The notes: generated from the sequence alone by a model not told the origin. DNA of 64,000 bases from Methylomicrobium sp051061015 (GCA_051061015.1 JBPFEG010000088.1:124001-188000); one strand, 5' to 3'; counted from the stretch's first letter, positions 1-9,297 are shown. Numbers and translations: made by a program.

Positions 1-71
1 CTCAACTGATAATCGGTCATTTGAATCCAAACCTTGTTCTTTTCATCTTGATCAAGCACAGCCTTTTCACT

Positions 72-479
72 TCATTTGAAAGTTAATTCGTCCTGTGTTT
101 TCAGCAGGTACTCGCCGAGCTTATCATTATATCGGGCAAATTTTATCCCGTATTGATCCCGGCCTTCGGCTTTTCTGACTACCGTCGCTTTAATCTCAAA
201 GCGCATGCCGGTTTTGAACATCAACAACACCGTTATTTTTGTTTCGACAGCCAGTTTTTCGGCGCAGCCGATCAAGCAACCGCGATTGCTGATATCGAGC
301 AATTCGACCGGAATCTCTTTTCGCAACCAGCCGCCCCCCAGCGCACCGAACCAACTTTCCTTGCAAATTCGGGCCTTGATGTCCTTGCGTATATAGCGCA
401 CAGTCCGGCGCTGATTGACGCCCTGTCTCCGTCTTCTAGGGCCTGTGTTTAATTCCTCATTATTAATATCTTGAGTCAT
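72..479 (-). CDS. PilZ domain protein
   Basis: This 135-residue cytoplasmic protein is probably a single PilZ domain, the usual bacterial cyclic di-GMP receptor. A basic RRRRQ...QRRTVRY stretch near residues 15-30 fits the RxxxR half of the ligand motif, and LLDISNRGCLIG near residues 60-71 fits the D/NxSxxG half. The rest reads as the PilZ beta-barrel (VLLMFKTG, EIKATVVRK, YGIKFARY). No effector domain is attached, so it would act on a partner protein. Beyond the stop the frame stays open to the window edge, which may be chance or the start of a following gene. The GGDEF-EAL enzyme at 11.7 kb and the PilZ-like protein at 4.4 kb are other c-di-GMP candidates in the window. Confidence 0.85.
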   Translation of the reverse strand: MTQDINNEELNTGPRRRRQGVNQRRTVRYIRKDIKARICKESWFGALGGGWLRKEIPVELLDISNRGCLIGCAEKLAVETKITVLLMFKTGMRFEIKATVVRKAEGRDQYGIKFARYNDKLGEYLLKTQDELTFK

Positions 480-629
480 GGAGGTACCCGATCAAAAATG
501 ATGTTATCCCTTCAGTATTGATCTTTATCAGGCAAAATTCAATTACCGCCGTCCTATCGGATGCCGAAAGCTAAATAAAATTCGCCAAATCCGTTAAAAT
601 TGAGTTCCTTGCTATTTTGATCGCAGAAT

Positions 630-1832
630 ATGATTGAGCTCATCAAGCCTTCCCTTCGAAACCGGCTATATATAGTGTTAATCGCACAACTGGCCGTGTT
701 CGGCCCGGCATTTGCAAAAGACAAGCCGGCTTCCGTGCCGATTGCCTATCTGACGCAGGAACAAGAAGCTCCGCCGCCGCTGTCGAATCTGGACCCTTTC
801 ATCAAGGACAAGGGGTTGCCCGGCGCGGAACTCGCGATCGAGGACAACAACACGACCGGGCAATTTACCGGCCAGCAGTTCGCCCTGAAAGCCTTTACTG
901 TGCCTTTAACAGGCGACCCGATTGCGACGTTTAAACAAAGCATCAGCAGCAAATACCATTTCGTCGTGGTAAACCTGCCCGAAACCCAGCTTAACCAGCT
1001 TGCCGATCTTCCGGAAGCGAAAGAAACCTTATTGTTCGATATCGCATCGAAGGACGACAAATTCCGCAACCAGGATTGCCGGGCGAATGTATTGCATCTT
1101 CTGCCAAGCCGCGCGATGCGTGCCGATGCGTTGGCGCAGTATCTGCTCAAAAAACGCTGGACCAAAGTCTTCCTGCTGCAGGGCAACCATGAAGAAGACC
1201 GCTTGTATGGCGAGGCAATCAAACGGGCGGCCACCCGCTTCGGACTTGAAATCGTCAGTGAAAAAAACTGGGAACACACGACCGATGCACGCCGCACCGC
1301 GCAGTCCGACGTCCCGGTTCTGACTCAGGCGGATGACGAATACGACATACTGATCGTTGCGGACGAACGGGGCGAGTTCGGCGAATATCTGGACTACCGC
1401 ACCTGGCTGCCTCGCCCGGTCGCCGGTACGCAAGGCTTGACTGCGACATCCTGGCACCGTACGCACGAGCAATGGGGAGCGGTGCAGTTGCAGAACCGCT
1501 TCAAGGAAAAATACGGGCGCTGGATGGAAGAAATCGACTATGCCGGCTATCTGGCGGCCCGGGCTGTCGGCGAAGCGGCGACGCGCGCCAGATCGAACGA
1601 ATTGCAGCCAGTCAAAGACTATATGCTGAGCCCCGCCTTCGCTCTGCAAGGCTATAAAGGCATCCCGCTGTCGTTCCGCCCCTGGAACGGCCAGTTGCGG
1701 CAACCGGTGTTGCTGGCTGCGCCCCGCTCGTTGGTTGCCGTCGCACCCATCGAAGGTTTCCTGCACCCGAAGACCGAGCTTGATACGCTCGGCTACGATC
1801 AATCCGAATCCACCTGCCCATTGAACAAATGA
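630..1832 (+). CDS. Periplasmic binding protein of PQQ-alcohol-oxidation-linked ABC system
   Basis: This 400-residue secreted protein has a signal peptide (residues 1-29, cleavage near PAFA/KDK). The body reads as a type I periplasmic-binding fold (VFLLQGNHEEDRLYG, ILIVADERGEFGEYL). It resembles the ABC-linked binding proteins found beside PQQ-dependent alcohol dehydrogenases (TIGR03863-like family). It is the first gene of a tightly packed operon: its stop overlaps the start of the beta-propeller gene by four bases, followed by an ATPase and a permease. The start has no strong Shine-Dalgarno sequence, so it is chosen from the signal peptide. The ligand is unknown. No alcohol dehydrogenase or cytochrome lies inside the window, so the link to alcohol oxidation comes from the family alone. 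Confidence 0.8.
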   Translation: MIELIKPSLRNRLYIVLIAQLAVFGPAFAKDKPASVPIAYLTQEQEAPPPLSNLDPFIKDKGLPGAELAIEDNNTTGQFTGQQFALKAFTVPLTGDPIATFKQSISSKYHFVVVNLPETQLNQLADLPEAKETLLFDIASKDDKFRNQDCRANVLHLLPSRAMRADALAQYLLKKRWTKVFLLQGNHEEDRLYGEAIKRAATRFGLEIVSEKNWEHTTDARRTAQSDVPVLTQADDEYDILIVADERGEFGEYLDYRTWLPRPVAGTQGLTATSWHRTHEQWGAVQLQNRFKEKYGRWMEEIDYAGYLAARAVGEAATRARSNELQPVKDYMLSPAFALQGYKGIPLSFRPWNGQLRQPVLLAAPRSLVAVAPIEGFLHPKTELDTLGYDQSESTCPLNK

Positions 1833-2797
1833 TCAAGAAAACATTGCTCGCCACTTTGCTGGCCTCCCCTTTTATCGGCCCGCTTTCGCATGCCGAAACA
1901 CTTTTCGTAACCCTCGAAAAAGACAACGCGCTCGCGGTCGTCGATCCGATCGAAGGCAAACTGATCAAGACGGTGCCGGTCGGCCAGCGTCCGCGCGGTA
2001 TCGCGCTCAGTCCGGACTTCAAGTCGATTTATGTCGCGACCAGCGACGATAATACGATCAAGGTTCTCAACGCGGAAACGTTGAAAGAGACCGCCAAACT
2101 GCCGTCCGGCGAAGACCCCGAAACCTTCGCGCTGAACCCGGACGGCACGATGCTGTATGTCTCGAACGAAGACGACAGCAGGGTCACCGCAATCGATCTC
2201 AAGAAACAAAAAGCGGTCAAAGAGATCAAGGTCGGGGTCGAACCGGAAGGGATTACCACCAGCCCGGACAAAAAGTGGGTAATCAGCGCCTCCGAAACGA
2301 CCAATATGGTGCACTGGATCGACGCGAAGAAACTCGAAGCGGTCAACCATACCCTGGTTGATCCGCGCCCGCGCGCGGTCGCCTTCACGGCCGACAGCGA
2401 ACAATTATGGGTCACTTCCGAAATGGCTGGCACGCTGACGATTCTCGACGTGAAATCACAGCAAATCGTGAAGAACATCAAACTTGAAGTCCAGGGCATT
2501 ACAGCAGACAAAATCCAGCCGGTCGGCGTCGTGATCGACAAGGAACGCAAACGCGGCTATGTGGCCTTGGGCCCGGCAAACCGTGTCGCGGTGATCGATG
2601 CGCAAAAACTGACCGTCGAAAATACGCTGCTGGTCGGCCAGCGCGTCTGGAACCTGGCCTTTTCGCCCGACCAGCAGCGGCTGTACACGACCAATGGCGT
2701 CAGCAATGACATCTCGATCATCGACCTGCCGAGCCAGACTGTCACCAAATCGGTCGGGGTCGGCACTTATCCCTGGGGCGTTGCGGTCAAACCATGA
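1829..2797 (+). CDS. YVTN beta-propeller protein of the PQQ-linked ABC cluster
   Basis: A secreted 322-residue protein with a signal peptide (residues 1-22, ending SHA/ETLF). The rest consists of repeated YVTN-type propeller blades: successive segments such as PRGIALSPDFKSIYVATSDD, PETFALNPDGTMLYVSNEDD and VWNLAFSPDQQRLYTTNGVS occur about every 42 residues, giving roughly seven blades. This matches the PQQ-dependent-catabolism-associated propeller family (TIGR03866-like). It overlaps the genes on both sides by four bases (ATGA at each junction), which implies translational coupling. A periplasmic scaffold or binding role is likely, but no enzymatic residues can be assigned. Confidence 0.82.
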   Translation: MIKKTLLATLLASPFIGPLSHAETLFVTLEKDNALAVVDPIEGKLIKTVPVGQRPRGIALSPDFKSIYVATSDDNTIKVLNAETLKETAKLPSGEDPETFALNPDGTMLYVSNEDDSRVTAIDLKKQKAVKEIKVGVEPEGITTSPDKKWVISASETTNMVHWIDAKKLEAVNHTLVDPRPRAVAFTADSEQLWVTSEMAGTLTILDVKSQQIVKNIKLEVQGITADKIQPVGVVIDKERKRGYVALGPANRVAVIDAQKLTVENTLLVGQRVWNLAFSPDQQRLYTTNGVSNDISIIDLPSQTVTKSVGVGTYPWGVAVKP

Positions 2798-3528
2798 ATA
2801 CGAACGCCGCCTTATCCGTCCGGGACGTCAGTTTTTCCTACCGCACGAAACAAGCGCTGGACCGGGTCGGCTTCGAAATTCGGCCGGGCCATTGCACGAT
2901 GCTGCTCGGTCCGAACGGGGCGGGCAAAAGCACGCTGTTCTCGCTGATCACCCGACTGTACGATACGCCGAGCGGACGCATCGAACTGTGCGGCTACGAT
3001 ATTAAGAAACAAACCACCAAAGCCCTGGCTTACCTCGGTATCGTTTTTCAGCAAACGACGCTGGACCTGGATCTGACCGTACAGCAGAACCTGCGCTATC
3101 ATGCTGCGCTGCACGGGTTGAGCGGAAAAATCGCCAAAGCACGCATCCAGGAAGAATTGGAGCGGCTCGACATGTTCGAGCGCCGTTTCGAAAAAGTCCG
3201 CCAGTTGAACGGCGGCCATCGCCGCCGCGTCGAGATCGCCCGGGCGCTCCTGCACAAACCGGCCCTGCTGCTGCTCGACGAACCGACCGTCGGCCTCGAC
3301 GTGCCAAGCCGCACCTCGATCGTGGAGTATGTGCACAGTCTTGCCCGCACCGGCAATATCGCGGTGCTTTGGGCCAGCCATCTCATCGATGAAATTTATC
3401 CCGACGACCGTCTGATCGTCCTGCACAAGGGCAAAATCAGAGCCGACGGCAACGTCGACGAAATACTCGACACGACCGGCACGACGATGATCAAGGATGC
3501 TTTTTTCAGACTGACTCAGGGAGACTAA
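2794..3528 (+). CDS. ABC transporter ATP-binding protein
   Basis: A 244-residue ABC ATPase. Walker A is GPNGAGKST (about residues 38-46), the Q-loop lies in GIVFQQTT, and Walker B is ALLLLDEPTVGLD. The H-loop is in LWASHL. The signature motif reads LNGGHRRRVEIARAL instead of the usual LSGGQ; I believe this variant is typical of the ATPase subfamily found in PQQ-linked ABC clusters (TIGR03864-like), but could not check this. It overlaps the propeller gene by four bases and is followed after four bases by the permease, so the three products probably form one complex at the inner membrane. The direction of transport (export is usual for ABC-2 permeases) and the substrate are not known. Confidence 0.88.
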   Translation: MNTNAALSVRDVSFSYRTKQALDRVGFEIRPGHCTMLLGPNGAGKSTLFSLITRLYDTPSGRIELCGYDIKKQTTKALAYLGIVFQQTTLDLDLTVQQNLRYHAALHGLSGKIAKARIQEELERLDMFERRFEKVRQLNGGHRRRVEIARALLHKPALLLLDEPTVGLDVPSRTSIVEYVHSLARTGNIAVLWASHLIDEIYPDDRLIVLHKGKIRADGNVDEILDTTGTTMIKDAFFRLTQGD

Positions 3529-3532
3529 AGAG

Positions 3533-4336
3533 ATGATCAATATTGTCCATTTCTGGCGCGCAATGTGGGGCATCATCGGCCGCGAACTCCGGCGCTTCGT
3601 CACGCAGCGGGAGCGCTTCATTTCCGCGCTGGTCAGACCGCTAATCTGGCTGTTCGTGTTTGCCGCCGGCTTCAGGAGCACGATGGGAATGCTCACCGAG
3701 CCCTATCCCACCTATATCCTTTACGAAGTGTATATTACTCCCGGTCTGATCGGGATGATCCAGCTTTTCAACGGCATGCAGAGTTCGCTGTCGATGGTTT
3801 ACGACCGCGAAATGGGCAGCATGCGCAGTTTGCTGGTCAGCCCTTTGCCGCGCTGGTTTTTGTTGGTATCGAAACTGTTGGCAGGCACCTTTGTATCGAT
3901 TCTGCAGGTCTACGTGTTTCTGGCGATTGCCTGGGCTTACAAGATACACGCGCCCTGGCAGGGTTATCTCTGGATCATTCCGGCCTTGATCCTGTCCGGC
4001 CTGATGCTCGGTGCACTGGGATTGTTGTTGTCTTCGTTCATCAAACAACTCGAGAACTTCGCCGGGGTGATGAATTTTGTGATTTTCCCGATGTTTTTCC
4101 TCTCGACCGCGCTATATCCTTTATGGAAGCTGAAGGAATCGAGCCTGCTGTTGTACACCCTGGCCAAATATAACCCTTTTTCCCAAGCCATTGAATTAAC
4201 CCGCTTTGCCTTATATGGCCAATTCAACCAGGAGGCGCTGCTTTTTACACTTACCTCTTTCATTGTATTTATTGCTGCTGCGATTATTGGCTATAATCCA
4301 TCGAGAGGGATGATGGTAAAAAAAGGCGGCGGCTAA
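3533..4336 (+). CDS. ABC-2 type transporter permease
   Basis: A 267-residue integral membrane protein with about six hydrophobic segments (for example PLIWLFVFAAGF, FVSILQVYVFLAIAW, WIIPALILSGLMLGALGLLL, NFVIFPMFFLSTALYPLW, LLFTLTSFIVFIAAAIIGY). This layout and the NPFSQAIELTRFALYG segment are typical of ABC-2 permeases, here the type found in PedC-like clusters (TIGR03861-like). It follows the ATPase by four bases with GGGAGACTAAAGAG as a ribosome-binding region, and ends the operon. The basic N-terminus (GRELRRFVTQRERF) precedes the first membrane span, as in this family. Confidence 0.85.
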   Translation: MINIVHFWRAMWGIIGRELRRFVTQRERFISALVRPLIWLFVFAAGFRSTMGMLTEPYPTYILYEVYITPGLIGMIQLFNGMQSSLSMVYDREMGSMRSLLVSPLPRWFLLVSKLLAGTFVSILQVYVFLAIAWAYKIHAPWQGYLWIIPALILSGLMLGALGLLLSSFIKQLENFAGVMNFVIFPMFFLSTALYPLWKLKESSLLLYTLAKYNPFSQAIELTRFALYGQFNQEALLFTLTSFIVFIAAAIIGYNPSRGMMVKKGGG

Positions 4337-4440
4337 CCCTTTCCATTTCCTCGGCAGTATTTTTCAACTGTACGATTGAAAAAAATACCTCTACCTTCAC
4401 CCAGCAACTTTCAGCGGGACTTCATCTCTTCGGTGACTAC

Positions 4441-6021
4441 GTGAAAAACTCTTTTTACCTTGTTATTCCCAAACAGGAAAATAATCCGCACCGCGCCAAA
4501 GAATACGAAGCGAAACCCCTGCAGCAGTGGATTAACGAACTTCCGGCCGCGAATCCGGGTCTCGCTACGCGCCTGGTGCACGACCTGATCATCGAATTCA
4601 ACACCTTACAGGTTTCTGCTGAACTCAGAATAGCGGCTCTCGAACAATTGCGGCCCAGTTTTTTTGCCATCGAGGAAAATTTGCGCAATCGGCTCACGAG
4701 AACCGGCTTTCCGAAAGAGGAGAACGATCAAAAAGTTTTCAACGTGCTCGTCTCGATAGAAAAGGAACTGACGCTGAGCTACTGGATCGTGCTGAAAGAA
4801 CTGTCGCAAAAGAGCTTCGGCTGGTTTCAGGGCAAACAATTGCCCTTGGCCCTGCATCGCTGCCTGAGCGGACTCAGCGGCATCGTCATCAGTCATTACC
4901 TGATGCGCATGCCAATCCCGGACTGGATATGGATCGATCTTCATTCGCTTTACAAACTCAGTGTCAAACTAAAAAAAGACACGGACAAGATTACGGACGA
5001 CCCGGCCCATCCTTCCGAAAAAAGCAGTCCTGAAGAATGCTACAAACAAATCCTGCTGCTCAGCCTGACCGCCCCGAACGGACTGATGCAAAAAGAAGTG
5101 TTATTGGTCTATCACTTTATCAAGACGATTTGCGAATCTGTTCATATCAAAAATATTCCGGTGGCCGGACAAGCGACGCAGTACGTGATTCTGACCGACG
5201 AAGACAAATCGCCCTTCTTTCTGACGAAGAATGATCACCGTCCGGATTCAGCAACACTGTATCTGGACTTTACCAGACTCTACAAAGTGATCGAACACAA
5301 GGCAAAACTCGCCAATACCGGCGAAGGGCGCTTCAACTCGGTACTCGCGCTGCAAAATAACCAAACACCGAGCTTCGATCTGCTGGAATATCTTTTTCAT
5401 CGCTGGTCGGGTTTTGAACTGGAAAGCACGCCGTTATTCGAAGATCGCCTGGACCGCCATATCACCCTGGGGCTGATCCCCACTTATGAACTGTTGAGCG
5501 ATTCGCTGCCGATGACGGAAAGCGAGGCAGATCTGCCGCTCCATACCGCATCTGAAAGCCTGCTGACCAGCCGTTTCGAACAATCCGGTATATTATCGGT
5601 CGGACGCCTGATCGGCATCAGAAAAGCCGACCGTAGAGATAACACCCTCATCCTGGGCATCGTCAACCAGATTCTGTTCGAAAAAAAGACAAACAAGCTG
5701 TTATTCGGTGTGCAATTTTTGGCTTCGCAATGCTATGCGGTCACCTACAATCTGCTGGACTCATACAAGAAAGAAGAAGAACCGCTCAAGGCTTTGCTTT
5801 ATACCATTACCGAACAAGACGGCGACAAAAGCTACCTGATCACCGATAACTTCATACTGAAAGACAGCGATGTGGCCCGTATTCACTGGAAAAACGAAGA
5901 CTATCCCGTATCGTTGCTGGACCGCAAAAATATCGGTCTGGGCTACTGGCAATTCCAATGCGTCAAAATGACGGAGAAACCAAAGACCTCGACCTCAACA
6001 AAAGGCTATGACTTCATCTAG
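4441..6021 (+). CDS. Hypothetical protein with atypical PilZ-like C-terminus
   Basis: A 526-residue, mostly helical soluble protein. The N-terminal third contains an ELPAANPGLATRLVHDL motif followed by ...FNTLQ..., which I recognise from a proteobacterial family often labelled 'molecular chaperone' and related to tetrameric (t)PilZ proteins. Near residues 375-435 the segment ILSVGRLIGIRKAD...NTLILGIVNQIL...LLFGVQFLA looks like a PilZ-type beta-barrel, so cyclic di-GMP signalling is a possible role. The canonical RxxxR and DxSxxG residues are not evident, so ligand binding is uncertain. The start is a GTG about 100 bases after the ABC permease, and the gene may be expressed separately. Coding is certain; function is an inference. 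Confidence 0.72.
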   Translation: MKNSFYLVIPKQENNPHRAKEYEAKPLQQWINELPAANPGLATRLVHDLIIEFNTLQVSAELRIAALEQLRPSFFAIEENLRNRLTRTGFPKEENDQKVFNVLVSIEKELTLSYWIVLKELSQKSFGWFQGKQLPLALHRCLSGLSGIVISHYLMRMPIPDWIWIDLHSLYKLSVKLKKDTDKITDDPAHPSEKSSPEECYKQILLLSLTAPNGLMQKEVLLVYHFIKTICESVHIKNIPVAGQATQYVILTDEDKSPFFLTKNDHRPDSATLYLDFTRLYKVIEHKAKLANTGEGRFNSVLALQNNQTPSFDLLEYLFHRWSGFELESTPLFEDRLDRHITLGLIPTYELLSDSLPMTESEADLPLHTASESLLTSRFEQSGILSVGRLIGIRKADRRDNTLILGIVNQILFEKKTNKLLFGVQFLASQCYAVTYNLLDSYKKEEEPLKALLYTITEQDGDKSYLITDNFILKDSDVARIHWKNEDYPVSLLDRKNIGLGYWQFQCVKMTEKPKTSTSTKGYDFI

Positions 6022-6282
6022 CTTCCCTGTAAAATCCAGCTTTAACAAAAAACACAAACCACTTGAAAAGTTTTTTCTTCGTGGTAACTTGTGTGATCGA
6101 GTGAGCAATTAAAACAGTAGGAAATAGATTGCGGTCAAACCGGCTAAGATCGCTTCACTCCGTGCGCAGTGAATTTTACATAAATGCAGACCTTCTACCC
6201 CAGGTCAAGGAGAGACAAAGTGAAGAAGCGCCCGAATTCCTATGCAATTACAATAATAAAATCAACATCGTGAGGATAAGAA

Positions 6283-6765
6283 ATGAGTAACGAAGACAAA
6301 GCTAAAGAATCGTTGGATGCTGCAAAAAACCTGTTTGGCAATCTGACCTCAGCCGCGTTGAACCTGAAAGAAACCAAGCCCAAAGTGTTCTATGGCGCAG
6401 TCGGCGGTGTTGCCCTGCTGATTTTGATTGCGATATTCAGCGGCGGAGAAAGTCGTCCGGCTGTCCAGCAATATGCGAAGAAATCTCTTACCGTCGGCCA
6501 AACCTATACTTTAAAATCTCCGAACAGCTACGATCCGGCCTCCACGATCCGCATCGTTCCGGCTCCCGGCACGCTGGCCGCCTACGATGACACTGAAGAA
6601 GCGGATCGTACCGGCACCTGCCAGCATTTCCCTCAGGGTACTCCCGTTAAAGTGCTGAGATTGCAAGATGCTTTCGACACTTCTAATAGCTTTGCCGAAG
6701 TTTCAATCGAAGGTGGTGAGTGCAACGGTAAAACCGGCTGGGTGCTGGCGATTGACCTGCAATAA
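6283..6765 (+). CDS. Membrane-anchored SH3-like protein, function unknown
   Basis: A 160-residue protein with a charged N-terminus, one transmembrane segment at about residues 43-56 (GGVALLILIAIFSG) and a C-terminal domain of about 95 residues. That domain ends in VEVSIEGGEC-type strands and GKTGWVLAIDL, which resembles a bacterial SH3 fold (a KTGWV signature is common there). Two cysteines (GTCQHF and GGECNG) could form a disulfide in the periplasm. The ATG follows GTGAGGATAAGAA, a good ribosome-binding site. I do not recognise a named family. Confidence 0.75.
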   Translation: MSNEDKAKESLDAAKNLFGNLTSAALNLKETKPKVFYGAVGGVALLILIAIFSGGESRPAVQQYAKKSLTVGQTYTLKSPNSYDPASTIRIVPAPGTLAAYDDTEEADRTGTCQHFPQGTPVKVLRLQDAFDTSNSFAEVSIEGGECNGKTGWVLAIDLQ

Positions 6766-6789
6766 ACCGATCAAGAGCATTAAAATTAT

Positions 6790-6817
6790 TTGACACATTC
6801 GATGAATCCTATATAAT
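6790..6817 (+). promoter_or_regulatory. Sigma-70 promoter for tRNA-Gly
   Basis: TTGACA at 6790-6795 and TATAAT at 6812-6817 are both perfect consensus hexamers separated by 16 bases. The tRNA gene starts 18 bases after the -10 box, which fits a strong stable-RNA promoter. Confidence 0.85.
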
Positions 6818-6835
6818 GTGCGAATAATTTCTAGC

Positions 6836-6910
6836 GCGGGAATAGCTCAGTGGTAGAGCACAACCTTGCCAAGGTTGGGGTCGCGAGTTCGAATCTCGTT
6901 TCCCGCTCCA
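6836..6910 (+). tRNA. tRNA-Gly (anticodon GCC)
   Basis: The 75-base gene has a seven-base acceptor stem (GCGGGAA with TTCCCGC), a D-arm (GCTCAGTGGTAGAGC), an anticodon arm CCTTGCCAAGG with anticodon GCC, and a T-arm with GTTCGAATC. Discriminator U and an encoded CCA (6908-6910) complete it. A consensus promoter lies directly upstream. The gene stands alone between two protein genes. No element is integrated at its 3' end in this window. Confidence 0.97.
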
Positions 6911-7092
6911 AATAATACGATAAAAAAACCGCCGCATTCGTAGGCTTTTTCCTCCAGGGAAAACACCTTTACCCTTTCATACGGCGCTTGAAATAGCCGG
7001 CATAATTTTACCTCTGCTTCTAAAAATCATCTGCAACTGAATCCGGGGTCTTACGGACTGGTTCGACGCAAGGGAAAATTCGGAAATAGGTT

Positions 7093-9297
7093 TCATTTCG
7101 GCTTGATGATGTGCTTCTGAAGTTTCGCAGTATCCCGTAATTTTTGCTGGACCAGTTCCGAAAGATCGGCAAGACCCGCGCAGGGCGCGGGGGCATTCAG
7201 CGCTTTAAGCAAGGCGCCCGCCAAACCGAAATCCGGATTAGCCTCTGGGGAATTGTTCAAAGCCCGCCTCGCAATGCCTGCGGCAATGGCGGTATCCGAA
7301 CAAGCCAGTTCGATCAACTTCGGGTGCAGCACCTGGGTACGGTAAACATCGAGTTGCGCCGGACGGCTGTATTTGCATCCCAGCAAGGCACGGCTTCCGC
7401 TGTAGCAATCCAGTCGACTGACCGCTTTGCCCGAACCGGCGCGCTTCATTCGTGTCAGGAAAGCAGCGAATTTTTCATCGTCCAATATCGGTTTCAACAT
7501 TACTTCCAGCTTGCGCCGTTGTAGTTCATCGCTCTCGAAGAAGACAGAATCGCCGATAAAAACGCCGTCGAGATTCGCTGCGGACCAATCGCTTCCCTGC
7601 AGTTGCGTTTCTCGCAAGTCCGCACCCTGTAGCTCGGCCAGAACCAAGTCCGCGCCCTGCAGTTCCGCATAGACCAGATCCGCCCCTTGCAGATTCGCCT
7701 TGCGCAGCGTAGCGCCCTGAAGTTTCGCTCCGCGCAAATCCGCTCCTTGCAGTTTCGCCCCGCGCAGGTCCACGCCCTGAAGTTTTGCCCCGCGCAGATC
7801 GGCGCTCTGCAGTTTCGACCAGCTCAGGTCCGCCCCCTGAAGATCAGCCCCGCGAAGATCTGCGCCCTGCAGGTCGGCCTCGATCAGCACCGCGCTTTGT
7901 AATTGTGTGCCACCCAGGATTGCGCCTTGAAGTTGCGTCTTGTCCCATCCGACCGCACCCTGAAGTTTCGCCTTCAGAAGGACCGCGCCCTGCAACTGGA
8001 CGTGCCGGATATCCGCCTTAGGCAGTACGGCTCCAAGAAAATTGGCAAAGCGTAGATCGCGCTTTTGCAGATTCAGCCCGTCAAACTCTTTGAACGCGGC
8101 ATCACGGATCGATTTATCCGGGTCGGTTGCCCGCGTCAATAAGGATAATGAAACCTCCTTCGGCACCAGCCGTCTTTCCTTAAGATCCAGATTACGTGAG
8201 AAAAAGCTCAAATTGAACCAGGAACAGGGCCCCAGCATCACCTGCAGAATGGATGCCTCGGTTTTTTCGGCGCTTTCCAATGAGGTGCAGGAAACGGTGC
8301 CCTGTTTATGAACAGCAACACTCAGCCACGCCTCGGGCACTTTTCGGATCAGCCAATCTTCGAAATAGGCGGGCACATCCTCGGCTGAGTCAATTTGAGG
8401 TTTGTCTTCCGCCATGTTGTAATAAGTCTGTACGGTGATGCTGCCGGGGATCACCGCAACCAGACTCAGCAAAACCACTAACGGCACCGAAACCATTAAA
8501 ACGATCATACCTTTGGGCTCGATCCCGGTTTGCTGAATGGGCCGAAGTTCGACTTCGCGCCAGTAACGGTTAGGCCAGCGGCGCTGAATCATTTGCACCA
8601 ACCCGTTCCATCCCAAGCCGCTTACATAGCGCAAGGATGCCGGCCAATAACCGAACAGCTTAAAGGCAAAGTTTTGCCACCATTCCCCTGCCCTATCCTG
8701 AGGCGATGCAATGAGCGGCCACAGCGCTACCAGCATGACTGCGTCGCACCAGACCGCCAGGCGTTGAGACCAGGTGATCGCTTCATCATGAAACGGTAGA
8801 AAACGGATTTGAGCCGCGAGCAGCATAAATAAGGGTAAAGCAATTACCGTAATGCCGACAACAAGGGACAACAGCCAGCGTATCAGCCAGACATTGGAGC
8901 GTCCCACGATCAGGTGCGTAAAAGGAAAGATGAACAAGCGGTCGCGTATTTGTTGGCCCGCAGACGTATCAGGCAAATCGCGGTCCAGATTCCAGAGCTT
9001 GCAGGACAGCAATTCCAGTTGCATGAGCAGATTGAAATGCAGCAGGACGACCATCCAGGGCACGAAGGAATAAAAGGTAGTCAACGGCAAATCCACATCC
9101 AGAATCGGTAGCTTGACCGGGCTGATGCGAAGCAGATCTTCGTGCGTAGTACCCCAGACGATCACGCCGAGATAAGCAGCAAACGCAATAAATGCAATAT
9201 GAAGCGCCGCCACCGTCTGCGACGCGGAATTGGCTGAATCCAGCAGTTTTTCGATATGCGGAGAGTTTTCAGGACTGGGCGGCAATGGATTAGTCAT
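7093..9297 (-). CDS. Membrane pentapeptide-repeat protein
   Basis: A 734-residue protein with about five transmembrane segments in the first 290 residues (for example HIAFIAFAAYLGVIVW, WLLSLVVGITVIALPLFMLLAA, IVLMVSVPLVVLLSLVAVIPG). A periplasmic or linker region follows. A long pentapeptide-repeat domain covers about residues 415-570, with more than twenty A(D/K)LxG-type units such as LQGADLRGAKLQG. This makes a right-handed quadrilateral beta-helix. The C-terminal 150 residues are non-repetitive and contain two cysteines (LDCYSGS, LLGCKYS). The repeats are visible at DNA level as a 15-base period between 7590 and 8010. The role is unknown; such proteins act as scaffolds. It lies 94 bases downstream of the Clp1/RNase Z-like gene on the same strand and may be co-transcribed with it. 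Confidence 0.85.
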   Translation of the reverse strand: MTNPLPPSPENSPHIEKLLDSANSASQTVAALHIAFIAFAAYLGVIVWGTTHEDLLRISPVKLPILDVDLPLTTFYSFVPWMVVLLHFNLLMQLELLSCKLWNLDRDLPDTSAGQQIRDRLFIFPFTHLIVGRSNVWLIRWLLSLVVGITVIALPLFMLLAAQIRFLPFHDEAITWSQRLAVWCDAVMLVALWPLIASPQDRAGEWWQNFAFKLFGYWPASLRYVSGLGWNGLVQMIQRRWPNRYWREVELRPIQQTGIEPKGMIVLMVSVPLVVLLSLVAVIPGSITVQTYYNMAEDKPQIDSAEDVPAYFEDWLIRKVPEAWLSVAVHKQGTVSCTSLESAEKTEASILQVMLGPCSWFNLSFFSRNLDLKERRLVPKEVSLSLLTRATDPDKSIRDAAFKEFDGLNLQKRDLRFANFLGAVLPKADIRHVQLQGAVLLKAKLQGAVGWDKTQLQGAILGGTQLQSAVLIEADLQGADLRGADLQGADLSWSKLQSADLRGAKLQGVDLRGAKLQGADLRGAKLQGATLRKANLQGADLVYAELQGADLVLAELQGADLRETQLQGSDWSAANLDGVFIGDSVFFESDELQRRKLEVMLKPILDDEKFAAFLTRMKRAGSGKAVSRLDCYSGSRALLGCKYSRPAQLDVYRTQVLHPKLIELACSDTAIAAGIARRALNNSPEANPDFGLAGALLKALNAPAPCAGLADLSELVQQKLRDTAKLQKHIIKPK

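Noticed and set aside
1..59. Open frame on the minus strand from a GTG at 59 running off the left edge
   Set aside because: It is in frame with the PilZ stop and too short to judge. The AAAAGG before the GTG is weak support.
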